Origin: Ruminococcaceae bacterium UBA4871
Lineage (GTDB): Bacteria > Bacillota > Clostridia > Oscillospirales > Acutalibacteraceae
Reading direction: 5' to 3'
DNA: 42,636 nt
NCBI GenBank assembly: GCA_002399445.1
Contig: DHDR01000019.1
Location: forward strand, 271,481-314,116
Position 1 is the first letter of the stretch; each line of letters opens with the position of its first letter. The translations under genes were made by a program, and so were the position numbers. The notes under the pieces are model-generated. The model had not been told where the DNA came from. It saw only the letters and a program-made list of their open reading frames with translations, and ran no database searches. This document shows positions 7,561 through 16,456 of the stretch, piece by piece.

Positions 7561-8850
7561 TTAGATGTAAGAATCCAACGCACTGTCAGCCGGCTGTGTT
7601 TCTACTTCCTGTGCGGATGATTCATTTTCTGTTTCCGGTTGAAAGGAAAACACATGCTGTCCATGCTGGCGGCCGCCGAAGTGATGCTGTTGTTGATTCA
7701 TCATGCTGAATTGCTGCAGACTCTGCTGCTGGCTGCCATTCTGCGCAGTTCCATTCTCTGTCTGCTGCGGCTGCGCGGACTCTACAACAATTTGCAGCGG
7801 CTTCATCGCATCTCGCAGAGAATTGAGATCATTGTTAATTAACTTCGCTGTCTCGGCATTTGCAGTCTGCAAATGCAGCATTGTTGCTTCCCCTGCTTTC
7901 TCAGAAAGCCGCACCGTAATTTCGCCCAAACCATCCGGCTGCAGTTTAATGACAAACTCCTGCTTCCCCTGCAGCAGATTGTCAGCGATGCCCGTTTTAA
8001 TCTGCGAAGTTAATCCCGCCGTCTGTTCATGCATCTGGCCAGTCGCTTTCAGGGATGCCGCATTGATTTCGGGACGAACCGTCTGAACATGGCTTTGCAG
8101 GGCATCTACATCAACCGCAGTTTTTTCATTTTGATTCTGCGGTTTCTGCGTACTGTCCATCAGCTTCTTAGCCGCACGCACACTTTGCTGAAACTGGTTT
8201 CCTAACTGAAGAGAAATTTTATCCTCTGCTGTACTTCCGCTGCTCTGCCCCGTGGAAGAAACGACTTCCGTTTTGCCTGCTGCACCAGACTGACCTGACA
8301 GCTGCTTCTGTGTATCAGATTGGCCGGCTGTTCCCGTAGTAGGAGCGCCTGCCGATTGCTGCACCGCTGGCTCCTGCACCGCTGAAGGTTGCACCGCTGG
8401 GGAGGCTGCCGCGGTAGTTCCATTCTGCTGCATCATTGCCAACAAATTAGGCCGTAAATTCATCAACATTTGCTGAACATCAGGCGGCAGTTTCAGTGCA
8501 GTGAGCATCTGCTGTGCAGTTTTGTCATCTGCCTGCAAAAAAGAAAGTAATTGCGGATTTTGGACCAACATTGCACCGGCAAGCTGTTCCCTCAGCGTTT
8601 TCCCTTTTCCAACTGCCACACCGCCTGTTTGTTGTACGCCCGTCCCTGCCGTCTGCAGTAAACCGTTAATTGCCGTTTTGGAAGAAGCACTGCCCGTTTG
8701 CAAAGACTGAGCAAGCATTTGAAAAATGGCGGTAAAGGCATCCCCATTCTGCACAGTGGCTTTTGTGTTATCGGCCGCCTTCCCTGTTCCCGAATAAATT
8801 CGGAGATTAGAATGGACAGCCGTTTGACAAGGTACCTGTTCCGTTTGCAT
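7561..8850 (-). CDS. fliK: Flagellar hook-length control protein FliK
   Basis: Secreted molecular ruler that sets hook length and switches export specificity through FlhB. It has 429 residues. The first ~280 are low-complexity and Gln/Ala/Ser-rich, as is usual for FliK. The conserved C-terminal domain (~295-370) is recognisable from KQEFVIKLQPDGLGEITVRL and a TMLHLQTANAETAKLI segment. A Gln-rich tail follows. The ATG start has GAAAGGAGGTG upstream. It is placed between fliJ and flgD, the usual order. Confidence 0.93.
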   Translation of the reverse strand: MQTEQVPCQTAVHSNLRIYSGTGKAADNTKATVQNGDAFTAIFQMLAQSLQTGSASSKTAINGLLQTAGTGVQQTGGVAVGKGKTLREQLAGAMLVQNPQLLSFLQADDKTAQQMLTALKLPPDVQQMLMNLRPNLLAMMQQNGTTAAASPAVQPSAVQEPAVQQSAGAPTTGTAGQSDTQKQLSGQSGAAGKTEVVSSTGQSSGSTAEDKISLQLGNQFQQSVRAAKKLMDSTQKPQNQNEKTAVDVDALQSHVQTVRPEINAASLKATGQMHEQTAGLTSQIKTGIADNLLQGKQEFVIKLQPDGLGEITVRLSEKAGEATMLHLQTANAETAKLINNDLNSLRDAMKPLQIVVESAQPQQTENGTAQNGSQQQSLQQFSMMNQQQHHFGGRQHGQHVFSFQPETENESSAQEVETQPADSALDSYI

Positions 8851-8888
8851 CCTGTTTCACCTCCTTTCACAGAAATTCAGAAAAACTG

Positions 8889-9344
8889 TTAAACACTTGT
8901 TTGCGCGCTGCGTACCATTTTACCCGTCACAAGCTCCAAAATCTCCGCCTCATGTGCCCGCTTTTCTTCATACTTGAATTCTTCCAACTGCTTGTCCCGC
9001 AGTTTTTCAAGGCTAGTCACTTCCTGTGAAGCTTTGATGACAACTGTCTGCTGACGCTGCAGTTCCTTTTCCATTGCTTCCTGTTCGATTGCCAACTGTT
9101 TCAGACACTGGCGGGCATTCTGAATCTGCATCCCGGCAAACTGCAGTTCCTCCACTGTAATGCCTTTTTTCTGTGCTTGCAAAGTGCAGTTGGAAATATT
9201 TCGGACCTCCTGTCGAAGGCACTCGATTTTCTGGTCGATCTCGTTTTTCTTTTGCCGGATAGAACCCAATAAATCTTTTTCTTTGTCCAGAATCTGCGTT
9301 TTAAATTCCAGCATACGGGCAAGGGTAAAATGAAATTTTTTCAT
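8889..9344 (-). CDS. fliJ: Flagellar export protein FliJ
   Basis: Soluble coiled-coil chaperone that inserts into the FliI hexamer and connects it to FlhA. It has 151 residues, opening FHFTLARMLEFKTQILDKEK, which matches the family opening F-x-F-x-L-x-x-L-L-x-x-R. The rest is an almost continuous charged helix (~10-145). The ATG start has GGAGG upstream, which overlaps the end of fliI. The family is recognised mainly by length, coiled coil and position directly after fliI. Confidence 0.9.
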   Translation of the reverse strand: MKKFHFTLARMLEFKTQILDKEKDLLGSIRQKKNEIDQKIECLRQEVRNISNCTLQAQKKGITVEELQFAGMQIQNARQCLKQLAIEQEAMEKELQRQQTVVIKASQEVTSLEKLRDKQLEEFKYEEKRAHEAEILELVTGKMVRSAQTSV

Positions 9345-9358
9345 CTGTTTCCTCCATT

Positions 9359-10678
9359 TCAGCCCACTGCTTTTTTCAGCAAATCGGCTGTTTCCTCAAA
9401 GCTGAACTTTTCATCTACTTTCTGACATAAAAAAGCATTTATCTTTTTAATATGGCGAAGTGCATCATCCAGCGCTGGATTCGTGCCCGGCTTATAGGCA
9501 CCAATCGAAATTAAGTCTTCATGGTCACGATAAACAGCCAGCATATTTCGCAGCTTTCCAGCAGCTTCCCGCTGTTCGGGAGAAACAATATCATTCATCA
9601 AACGGCTGACACTGTTTAGGACGTCAATAGCCGGATAATGGTTTTTCGCTGCGATTTTCCGCGACAGCATGATGTGTCCGTCAATGATACTTCGCACGGT
9701 ATCGGCCACTGGCTCATTGGTATCATCTCCTTCTACCAAAACGGTATAAATTCCGGTAATCGAACCTTTTTTAAAATTTCCGGAGCGTTCCAGCAATTTT
9801 GGCAATGCCGTGTAAATAGAGGGGGTATACCCGCGTGCAACAGGTGCCTCCCCAATGCTCAGGCCAATTTCGCGCTGGGCCATCGCAAACCGTGTAAGCG
9901 AATCCATCATCAGCAGCACATGCATCCCTTGATCACGGAAATACTCTGCTATAGTTGTGGCAGTCAAGGCACATTTATGACGCATCATAGCCGGCTGGTC
10001 AGAAGTTGCAACGACCAAAATGGAGCGTTTTGCACCCTCTTCCCCCAAGTCACGATTAATGAATTCCACGACTTCACGGCCACGTTCTCCAACCAGCGCA
10101 ATTACATTAATATCCGCTTTTACATTTCGTGCAATCATGCCCATCAATGTACTCTTGCCAACGCCGCTGCCGGCAAAAATGCCCATTCTTTGTCCTTTGC
10201 CAATCGTCATCAAACCGTCAATGCATTTTACGCCCAGCTCCATACTTTCTGAAATTGGCGGGCGTTCCATCGGATTACAGGGGACACCATTGATTGGATA
10301 GTACGCATCTGTTGAAATGGGCGGGCCGCCGTCAATTGGATTGCCAAGAGCATCCACCGAGCGGCCAAGCATTTCTTTGCTTACTCCAATCATGAGCTTA
10401 TAACCGGTATTCACCACTGGACTGCCAAATCCGATTCCACCGGTATCCTGATAGGGCATCAAAAAGACTTTATGCTCAGAAATGCCAACCGCTTCTGCCA
10501 GAATATCCCGTCCTTTATCGTCCGTACCAATCCTGCATACATCACCAATCTTGCAGACAAGGCCGGTTGCCTCAATCGTCAGTCCGGAAATTTTAGTAAT
10601 CTTTCCGTAATGGGTATAGGGATTAGATAAACGAAGAACTTGCTTATAAGCATCCGTTTTCCAGAATCCGCGTTCCAT
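9359..10678 (-). CDS. fliI: Flagellum-specific ATPase FliI
   Basis: ATPase of the flagellar type III export apparatus, related to F1-ATPase beta. It has 439 residues. The Walker A motif is FAGSGVGKSTLMG (~168-180), and Walker B is HVLLMMDSLTRFAM. The type III ATPase region GEAPVARGYTPSIYTALPKL is complete, as is GDDTNEPVADTVRSIIDGH. The ATG start has GGAGGTGATTGG before it. fliH precedes it by 29 bp and fliJ follows after 14 bp. Confidence 0.97.
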   Translation of the reverse strand: MERGFWKTDAYKQVLRLSNPYTHYGKITKISGLTIEATGLVCKIGDVCRIGTDDKGRDILAEAVGISEHKVFLMPYQDTGGIGFGSPVVNTGYKLMIGVSKEMLGRSVDALGNPIDGGPPISTDAYYPINGVPCNPMERPPISESMELGVKCIDGLMTIGKGQRMGIFAGSGVGKSTLMGMIARNVKADINVIALVGERGREVVEFINRDLGEEGAKRSILVVATSDQPAMMRHKCALTATTIAEYFRDQGMHVLLMMDSLTRFAMAQREIGLSIGEAPVARGYTPSIYTALPKLLERSGNFKKGSITGIYTVLVEGDDTNEPVADTVRSIIDGHIMLSRKIAAKNHYPAIDVLNSVSRLMNDIVSPEQREAAGKLRNMLAVYRDHEDLISIGAYKPGTNPALDDALRHIKKINAFLCQKVDEKFSFEETADLLKKAVG

Positions 10679-10707
10679 CCAATCACCTCCTTTGCAGTTC
10701 CATGAAA

Positions 10708-11409
10708 TTACTGGACTTTTTGAAAATCAGTACGGATATTTTTTATTTGCTCCTTAACGGAAGCATCTATGATTCCATCAGGGGACTCAACCAGACAAGT
10801 ACCATGTGGATAAGGTCCAGCATCCAGTGAAACATTTTCATATTCCGGACGCTTTAATTCCTTGGAAAGGATTTTAATTAAACCGCTCAGTTCATCGGAG
10901 ATTTTTACGGAAATCCACTCTTTCTTTTTTGCTGCATTGATATTCTGCATAATTAAATCCTTAAGGCAGTCATCATCGGTATCAATATGGTGCAGCACCA
11001 CCTTTTCCGCAATAGAAAGCGACAAATCCGCCAAATTTTCGCGGTAACTGTTCATAAAAGCTTCGTGCTCATTGTCCATTTGAGATAAAACCCGGTCCAC
11101 CTTTGCAAGACAGTCCCGAATTTTCTGCTCTTCAGAAGCAGCCACATCTCGGTAAGCTTTTTGCTGCAGTTCTTGAGCAATCTGCTTACGAGCTTCCGCG
11201 ACAGCTTCCTGAAAATCAGATTCCGTATAGCAGAGTGGATCTAATTTCTCAGGTTCTGCAGCATCATCTTCCTCCGTCATAACCTGATCTGCATCCTGCG
11301 TTTCCGAAGTGACTTTTTCTTCTTCATTCTGCGAATCAAACTGCACATCCGGAATCAATACTGCATCCTGATTTTCAAGGAACTTTGGATTTCTATAAAC
11401 ATCAGGCAA
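10708..11409 (-). CDS. fliH: Flagellar export regulator FliH
   Basis: Peripheral-stalk protein that binds FliI and regulates export. It has 233 residues: an acidic N-terminal region (~20-75), a helical middle with the Gln/Ala/Lys-rich stretch expected to form coiled coil (~75-140), and a globular C-terminal part with LSIAEKVVLHHIDTDDDCLK and DGIIDASVKEQIKNI, the FliH/YscL-type ending. The start is TTG at 11409, overlapping the end of fliG by 8 bp and implying translational coupling. FliH proteins diverge quickly, so the call rests on the C-terminus and on the fliG-fliH-fliI order. Confidence 0.92.
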   Translation of the reverse strand: MPDVYRNPKFLENQDAVLIPDVQFDSQNEEEKVTSETQDADQVMTEEDDAAEPEKLDPLCYTESDFQEAVAEARKQIAQELQQKAYRDVAASEEQKIRDCLAKVDRVLSQMDNEHEAFMNSYRENLADLSLSIAEKVVLHHIDTDDDCLKDLIMQNINAAKKKEWISVKISDELSGLIKILSKELKRPEYENVSLDAGPYPHGTCLVESPDGIIDASVKEQIKNIRTDFQKVQ

Positions 11410-12415
11410 TTATCTCGTCATCTCCTCCTCTGGAAATTACGATCTCATTGCTTTCTTCCAATTTACGGATAACATCCACAATCTTCTGCTGTGCTTCTTC
11501 AACATCATGCATACGCACATTATGCAGATACTCGATGTCGCTGAGGATATTTTCCTGAGAGCGTTTGGACATGTTGCTGAGGATTGCCTGCTTGACATCT
11601 TCGTCCGAGCCTTTGAGGGCCACCGCCAAATCCTGCGAATTGACATCGCGCAGAAAGCGCTGAATTGAAATATTGTCCAACTGTGTGATATCTTCGAAAA
11701 CAAACATTCGCTTTCGGATATCGTTGGAAAGCTTTGGATCCCGCTCATTGAGACCATCAAAGATGTTTTTCTCAGTCGTACGGTCGGTGTGATTCATGAC
11801 ATCCGCAACATAATTAATCCCGCCAATTTCCGTCATATCCACAGAAACTACAGAAGAGAAGCGTTTCTCCAAAACATCTTCAACCATCTTAACCACTGCT
11901 GGACTGACACTTTCAAGGTTTGCCATCCGCCACAGAACATCAATCTGCAAATCTTTTGGCAGCTCACTCAAAATCTGTGACGCCTGCTCAGCCCGTGAAT
12001 AAGAAAGGACAAAAGCAATCGTCTGCGGATGTTCATTCTGAAGCATCATCAAAATATTTTTATAGTTTGCTTTCCGAATAAACTCAAACGCTCTAGTCTG
12101 CAGAGATTTGGATACACGATCCATATATTTCTGCGCCTTTTCAGCACCAAAAGCCTTTTCCAACACATCCCTTGCATAAATCACGCCACCGTCAGCAACC
12201 ACTTTCTTGGTCACGCAAAGGCCATAGAAATCTTCCATAATGGACTTCATAGCCTCATCAGAAACATGATCCAATTTTGCAACTTCATAGCTGAGCGTTT
12301 CAATCTCATCTTCATTGAGATATTTATAAACCTCAGCAGCTTCATCTGTGCCCAGGGAAATAATAACAGCAGCAGCTTTTGCGGCCGAAGTAAGTTTCTT
12401 TGACTTTGCTGCCAT
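11402..12415 (-). CDS. fliG: Flagellar motor switch protein FliG
   Basis: Rotor protein contacting FliF, FliM and the MotA loop. It has 337 residues, the normal length. The N-terminal domain has AAAVIISLGTDEAAEVYKYL, the middle domain has the NEHPQTIAFVLSYSRAEQAS segment with the conserved EHPQT, and the C-terminal torque domain contains VFEDITQLDNISIQRFLRDV and DVKQAILSNMSKRS. The acidic tail is short. The ATG start directly abuts the fliF stop. Confidence 0.97.
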   Translation of the reverse strand: MAAKSKKLTSAAKAAAVIISLGTDEAAEVYKYLNEDEIETLSYEVAKLDHVSDEAMKSIMEDFYGLCVTKKVVADGGVIYARDVLEKAFGAEKAQKYMDRVSKSLQTRAFEFIRKANYKNILMMLQNEHPQTIAFVLSYSRAEQASQILSELPKDLQIDVLWRMANLESVSPAVVKMVEDVLEKRFSSVVSVDMTEIGGINYVADVMNHTDRTTEKNIFDGLNERDPKLSNDIRKRMFVFEDITQLDNISIQRFLRDVNSQDLAVALKGSDEDVKQAILSNMSKRSQENILSDIEYLHNVRMHDVEEAQQKIVDVIRKLEESNEIVISRGGDDEIIA

Positions 12416-14194
12416 TTACTGCTCATCCCCCTTCAGCCAAGATCTCAGCAGCTCTGCTGTGATCTGAGGATTGTCTTTTGCAAAATTCCGAACTTCCTCT
12501 GTTGCAACCTGATCTTTCTGGCTGACTTTTGATCTGGCCGATTGTTCCAGTTGTTGCTTGTAAGCCTCTAGTTCACTGCGCATCTTGTCCTCATTACTGG
12601 AGGCATTCGCTGCTTCATTCTCTGCCTGGGCAACCATCTGCTCAGCCTGCTCCTTTGCTCGGCGCTTGGAATGAAAAACAAGTGCTATGATGATAATAAT
12701 GACTACTGCAGCAATCGCAGCCAACAAAAGCAGCAGTTGTTGGGTCGTCAGCGGACTCTTCTGAGGCTGTGCCTGAGATGAAACCGGTGCGGAAGTCGGA
12801 TTGATTGCATTTACACTGATATTTGCGGCTGCAATCCCTGTACTTTTAGAAACGAGATCAACCAGATCAGCTTTATCCGCACCAATATTGGAATCATTAA
12901 CCATGACAGAGATAGAAGCCGTTTTAACTTCCGGCTGGCCTTTTTGAATTTGTGTTTTTATGTAACCATAATCAATATCTTTGGAATAGCTATAGCTGGT
13001 CGTTCCTCCACTGGATGTAGGGTTATTGCCGTTCACATACTTGGGAACGTCCGTATTGCTTTCTTCACCTGCAATACCGGAAGCGGCCGGCTGAGTACCA
13101 TTGACTGTGTAGCTGTGCTGTTCATGTGTAACAGCATCCTTTTTATCTGCTGGACGTGTCAGGTCCTTTTTCTCCTGCATCATCTTATCAAAGTCAAGCG
13201 TAACTTTCGCAGAAGCAACCACACCATTGCTGCCATATCGGGATTGCAAAAGCTTTTTCACATTTTGTTCCAGTTTCTTCTGATAAAGCTGCTCACATTC
13301 CAGCGCGGAAGTGCTTGTGGAACCTTCCGAACTGGAACTATCTGTTCCACTCAGCTCCTGCCCCGTCTTTGCATCCACCACAGAAACATCATCCGGTGCC
13401 AAATTGGACAGGCTATGTGAAACAAGGCTTTTAATAGCAGAAACCTGTGCCGGACTCAGCTCTCTATTGCCCTCCATGGTAATCAAAACACTTGCAGAAG
13501 CTTTGTCAGAACTGTTTGCTTGCTGCCAAACATAGCTGCTGGTATCTGTTGGCGTCAAAGTAACAGTTGCATTACTAACTCCGTCAATGCTTTTTAGAGT
13601 TGCCTGAATTCTATCTTGCAGCTGATATAAGAGGTAGGTCTTTTTGTCTGACTCTGTCGCGGTCATACTATTATTTTTTGTAAATACATCATAGGTAAGT
13701 GTGGATTTGGGATATCCTTCTGAAGCAAGTTCAAGCAACAGACTGTTATATTGGTCTGCCGGAACCATTACATTTCCATTTTCAATTTTAGGGATTACCC
13801 CTTTATCCTTGACCGCATTATAAACATCACTAATTTCAGAGGATTCTAAATTGGGGTAAAGGACCACATATTGGTTTGCTTTTGCATTCAGCATAACTGT
13901 CGCAATAATTGCCACCGCAATGATTGCACCAATGACAGACAAGATTGCAATTTTATGCTTAGGAGGCTGTTCAGACCATGCATTCTTTATCTTATTAACC
14001 GATTCCTTCAAACTCGTCCCATTTGACGTCCTATCTCCGGGCTTTCGCTTCCGGTCATGATCCTTTTTTGTCCTCTCGGTTTTAGGAGCACTTGCTTTCA
14101 CATTTGGTGGGACCGCGCTTTGTGATGCTGTCTGTTTTGGATCTTGCTGAGCAGGTGTTTTCTGTGCTTCTGTACCCTTATCGCTTGCACTCAT
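12416..14194 (-). CDS. fliF: Flagellar MS-ring protein FliF
   Basis: Forms the membrane-embedded MS ring on which the rotor and export gate assemble. It has 592 residues. Two membrane segments are seen at ~82-103 and ~490-512 (LLLLLAAIAAVVIIIIIALV), flanking a large ring-building region with YPNLESSEISDVYNAV. The extreme C-terminus (FAKDNPQITAELLRSWLKGD) is the FliG-binding helix. The N-terminal cytoplasmic part before the first membrane segment is about 80 residues, Lys/Gln/Pro-rich, and some 50-60 longer than in B. subtilis. The gene follows fliE by 64 bp and abuts fliG. Confidence 0.96.
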   Translation of the reverse strand: MSASDKGTEAQKTPAQQDPKQTASQSAVPPNVKASAPKTERTKKDHDRKRKPGDRTSNGTSLKESVNKIKNAWSEQPPKHKIAILSVIGAIIAVAIIATVMLNAKANQYVVLYPNLESSEISDVYNAVKDKGVIPKIENGNVMVPADQYNSLLLELASEGYPKSTLTYDVFTKNNSMTATESDKKTYLLYQLQDRIQATLKSIDGVSNATVTLTPTDTSSYVWQQANSSDKASASVLITMEGNRELSPAQVSAIKSLVSHSLSNLAPDDVSVVDAKTGQELSGTDSSSSEGSTSTSALECEQLYQKKLEQNVKKLLQSRYGSNGVVASAKVTLDFDKMMQEKKDLTRPADKKDAVTHEQHSYTVNGTQPAASGIAGEESNTDVPKYVNGNNPTSSGGTTSYSYSKDIDYGYIKTQIQKGQPEVKTASISVMVNDSNIGADKADLVDLVSKSTGIAAANISVNAINPTSAPVSSQAQPQKSPLTTQQLLLLLAAIAAVVIIIIIALVFHSKRRAKEQAEQMVAQAENEAANASSNEDKMRSELEAYKQQLEQSARSKVSQKDQVATEEVRNFAKDNPQITAELLRSWLKGDEQ

Positions 14195-14258
14195 CGGCTT
14201 TCTCTTCCTTTCATGGCCTTCCGCACTTCAGGTCTTTATGGATAATAATGCCGATTGT

Positions 14259-14567
14259 CTATACCTGCATCTGCATAATTTCTTTGTAAGCATTGACAGC
14301 ACGTGTACAGAGTTCTGTCGTAAACTGCACTGCCGCTGTCTCTTTAGCGGAATTCACCATGATTTGTGCAAGATTGTCTGTGTTGCCTGTTGCTAAGTTG
14401 TAGGAATCCTGAGCAGAGACTGCCTGCGTCTGCTGCAAAGTATTCACTGCATTTTTGAGGACATCTGAAAATGGAAGTCCCACGTTAGATACGTTTCCGG
14501 TGGTCGCCGGTGTTTTGGTTGTACCAAATTGCATGGGCTGAATTGGCGGAATTGTTCCAAAAGTCAT
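14259..14567 (-). CDS. fliE: Flagellar hook-basal body protein FliE
   Basis: Small adaptor between the MS ring and the rod. It has 102 residues with the family signature at the C-terminus (TTELCTRAVNAYKEIMQMQV) and the middle stretch LPFSDVLKNAVNTLQQTQ. The ATG start has GACAGGAGG ten bases upstream. It is the first gene of the long operon. In most relatives flgB and flgC precede fliE, but here they lie elsewhere in the window (26994-27818). About 190 bp of AT-rich sequence separates it from the ComFB gene; no promoter there was convincing. Confidence 0.95.
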   Translation of the reverse strand: MTFGTIPPIQPMQFGTTKTPATTGNVSNVGLPFSDVLKNAVNTLQQTQAVSAQDSYNLATGNTDNLAQIMVNSAKETAAVQFTTELCTRAVNAYKEIMQMQV

Positions 14568-14761
14568 AATTATATGGCCTCCTGTCTCATTAGAAATCTC
14601 AAGCAGGATTTTACTGCCTGCAAAGAATCATATTGTTACCTTCATGTCTGTTTATCATCTTGTTTTTATTCCAAATATTTTGATTTTTCTAACCATCAAT
14701 ATTCATTCGTCCGAACAATATAAATCATTTTAAGGCTTTTATGCATTTCACATCTTCAAAT

Positions 14762-15187
14762 TTAATGTCGAGGATGTGATCGAACTTTAATGACTGCACG
14801 AACAAGAGCCGAAAGCACTTCTTTTGTCGACACTTGTTTTGCTAATTCTTTGGCGTGCTTGGGATCACCCACCACATATTTAGGTGGAAGCTCATTCAGA
14901 GTAATTGCAATAATATCGCTTCTGCACTGATCACAACGGCAGCAATTGAACTTTTCAATGGTATCATCCAAATGCTGCATAACCACTTCTTCCATCAAAT
15001 TAATGACATGAATGCCGCTCATTGCAGACATGCTCGCTTCGCTTTGTGCAAAGATTCGGGCGCGAAGGCTTCCACCTGCAGCATCCTCCTCGCTCTCTTC
15101 TTCTGAGCAGACATTCCGGTCCTTACTGGAAGGCATAATTTTCTGAAACATCAAATCCTTATCAAGTGCATTTTTAGCATGCGACAT
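14762..15187 (-). CDS. comFB: ComFB-family protein
   Basis: A 141-residue protein. The C-terminal ~85 residues match the late-competence ComFB family: VINLMEEVVMQHLDDTIEKF, then the cysteine cluster NCCRCDQCRSDIIAI, then LNELPPKYVV. Members have recently been described as cyclic dinucleotide binders that affect motility (established for some members only; binding here is inferred). The first ~55 residues are charged, predicted disordered and not part of the family. Its ATG overlaps the parA stop (TAATG), so the two are translationally coupled. Confidence 0.85.
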   Translation of the reverse strand: MSHAKNALDKDLMFQKIMPSSKDRNVCSEEESEEDAAGGSLRARIFAQSEASMSAMSGIHVINLMEEVVMQHLDDTIEKFNCCRCDQCRSDIIAITLNELPPKYVVGDPKHAKELAKQVSTKEVLSALVRAVIKVRSHPRH

Positions 15188-15945
15188 TACAATCCCCCTT
15201 TCAGCAGTTCCTCAGTCAGTTGGATATAGTCCATCACTGCATGATTTTTGGGAGCAATCTTCATCATATCTTTTTGCATCGCCTGTGCCTTAGCGACCAT
15301 AACGCTGGAACGAATATGTGTTTTAAGCAGCGGGATATGCAGGCTTTTGCTGACCATTTCTGCTGTTGCAAGCACGGTCCTGCTCAATTCTTCTCTCGCA
15401 TTGTAACGTACCAACAACATACCGCCAAATTGGAGGTGTGGATTCAGTGTCTGCCGGATATGCTCCAGTGTATCATACAGTCTTGCAATACCTTGTAAGC
15501 TGTAAACATCTGTCAGGACCGGCACCAATACTACATCGGCTGCAATAAACGCGTTAACTGTCAGCACGCCAAGCTCCGGTGGAGAATCCACAAGAATATA
15601 ATCATACAGCGGTGATACCTGTTTGATACAATCCTTTAGCAGAAATTCACGTCCTTTTCCAGTAAACTCAACCTCAACGCTGCTTAAAAGCAAATTGGAC
15701 GGGATAATATCCATTAAGTCAGTGTGCCGGATTGCAAAGCGGCATTTTACTTTCCTTTTTACAGCATCATAAATGGTTGGCGGCTCTGTATCAGCATCCA
15801 TACTGAAACTCAGGTTCCCCTGTGGGTCAAAATCAATGCACAGCACACGGTATCCTTTATGTTTCAGTCCCATTGCCAAAGCATTAGTAGATGTGGTTTT
15901 TCCCACTCCACCTTTTTGATTTGCAAAGCAAACAACTTTTGCCAT
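15187..15945 (-). CDS. ParA/Soj-family ATPase
   Basis: A 252-residue P-loop ATPase. The deviant Walker A is NQKGGVGKTTSTNALAMGL (~8-26), followed by the A-prime motif IDFDPQGNLS and switch II region ILVDSPPELGVLTVNA. These are ParA/Soj features rather than those of MinD or FlhG; no C-terminal amphipathic membrane helix is obvious. There is no parB gene or visible parS next to it, and the partner gene is ComFB-like. Positioning of a flagellar or chemosensory component is a possibility only by context. The ATG has AGAGGTG before it. Confidence 0.9.
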   Translation of the reverse strand: MAKVVCFANQKGGVGKTTSTNALAMGLKHKGYRVLCIDFDPQGNLSFSMDADTEPPTIYDAVKRKVKCRFAIRHTDLMDIIPSNLLLSSVEVEFTGKGREFLLKDCIKQVSPLYDYILVDSPPELGVLTVNAFIAADVVLVPVLTDVYSLQGIARLYDTLEHIRQTLNPHLQFGGMLLVRYNAREELSRTVLATAEMVSKSLHIPLLKTHIRSSVMVAKAQAMQKDMMKIAPKNHAVMDYIQLTEELLKGGL

Positions 15946-16235
15946 TACGACACCTCTTTATTCCAAACATCCAATAAGCAGCAATGGCAAAGTTTTGCTG
16001 AAAAGCACACCGCCGCATAAAATTATAGATACATAATTCTATGATAAATATGTATTTCTATATGTTCCAAAGCACCTTATCTTTTAGGCAAAATATTACA
16101 ATTATTTCGGTTTAATTATACGTCCTTAACGCTCACAAATCAAGTAAATTAAATAAACAAGAAGACAAATTATGAATAATTTTCTTTATTTACAACATAA
16201 AATTTAATGATATTGGAATAAATAAATTCTTGTAT

Positions 16236-16278
16236 TAATAAAATGATGTATCTATTATCTAAATACATCATTTTATTA
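16236..16278. repeat. Perfect 16-bp inverted repeat
   Basis: The arms 16236-16251 and 16263-16278 (TAATAAAATGATGTAT and its exact complement) are separated by 11 bases. Neither side has a run of T that would make a standard terminator. It may be an operator or a weak bidirectional terminator between parA and flgM; function is unknown. Confidence 0.85.
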
Positions 16279-16345
16279 AATTTTATTAAAATTTCAAAGT
16301 TCCTTTTTCTATTGAAATGTTTTAGAAATTTAGAGCTGAACAGTT

Positions 16346-16456
16346 AAACTGCATTTGCTTTTATTTAGTTTTGATTTTGGTAAAATAAAGCACCTGGAAT
16401 ATCACATATCGTGGTCTTTCGACAAATGCAAGCCTGATTACAGGCAAATGCAGTTT
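16346..16456. promoter_or_regulatory. Possible switching RNA structure
   Basis: A perfect 13-bp long-range pairing joins AAACTGCATTTGC (16346-16358) to its complement at 16444-16456. Inside lies a GCCTG-ATTA-CAGGC hairpin (16432-16445) that overlaps the right arm by two bases, and an earlier CAAATGCA (16423-16430) that can take the left arm instead (8 bp). On the minus strand the segment also has a GTC-GAAA-GAC tetraloop hairpin. Mutually exclusive stems suggest a riboswitch-like leader or sRNA. It matches no riboswitch class I know. The strand is undecided. Confidence 0.4.

Noticed and set aside
14603..14621. Short GCAGG/CCTGC hairpin before fliE
   Set aside because: Only five base pairs; too weak to call a regulatory element.
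15187..15945. Calling the ParA protein FlhG
   Set aside because: Its motifs are of the ParA/Soj type, it lacks an obvious membrane helix, and flhF is not adjacent.
16346..16456. Naming the structured element as a c-di-GMP or other known riboswitch
   Set aside because: None of the core consensus sequences I know match; kept only as an unclassified element.
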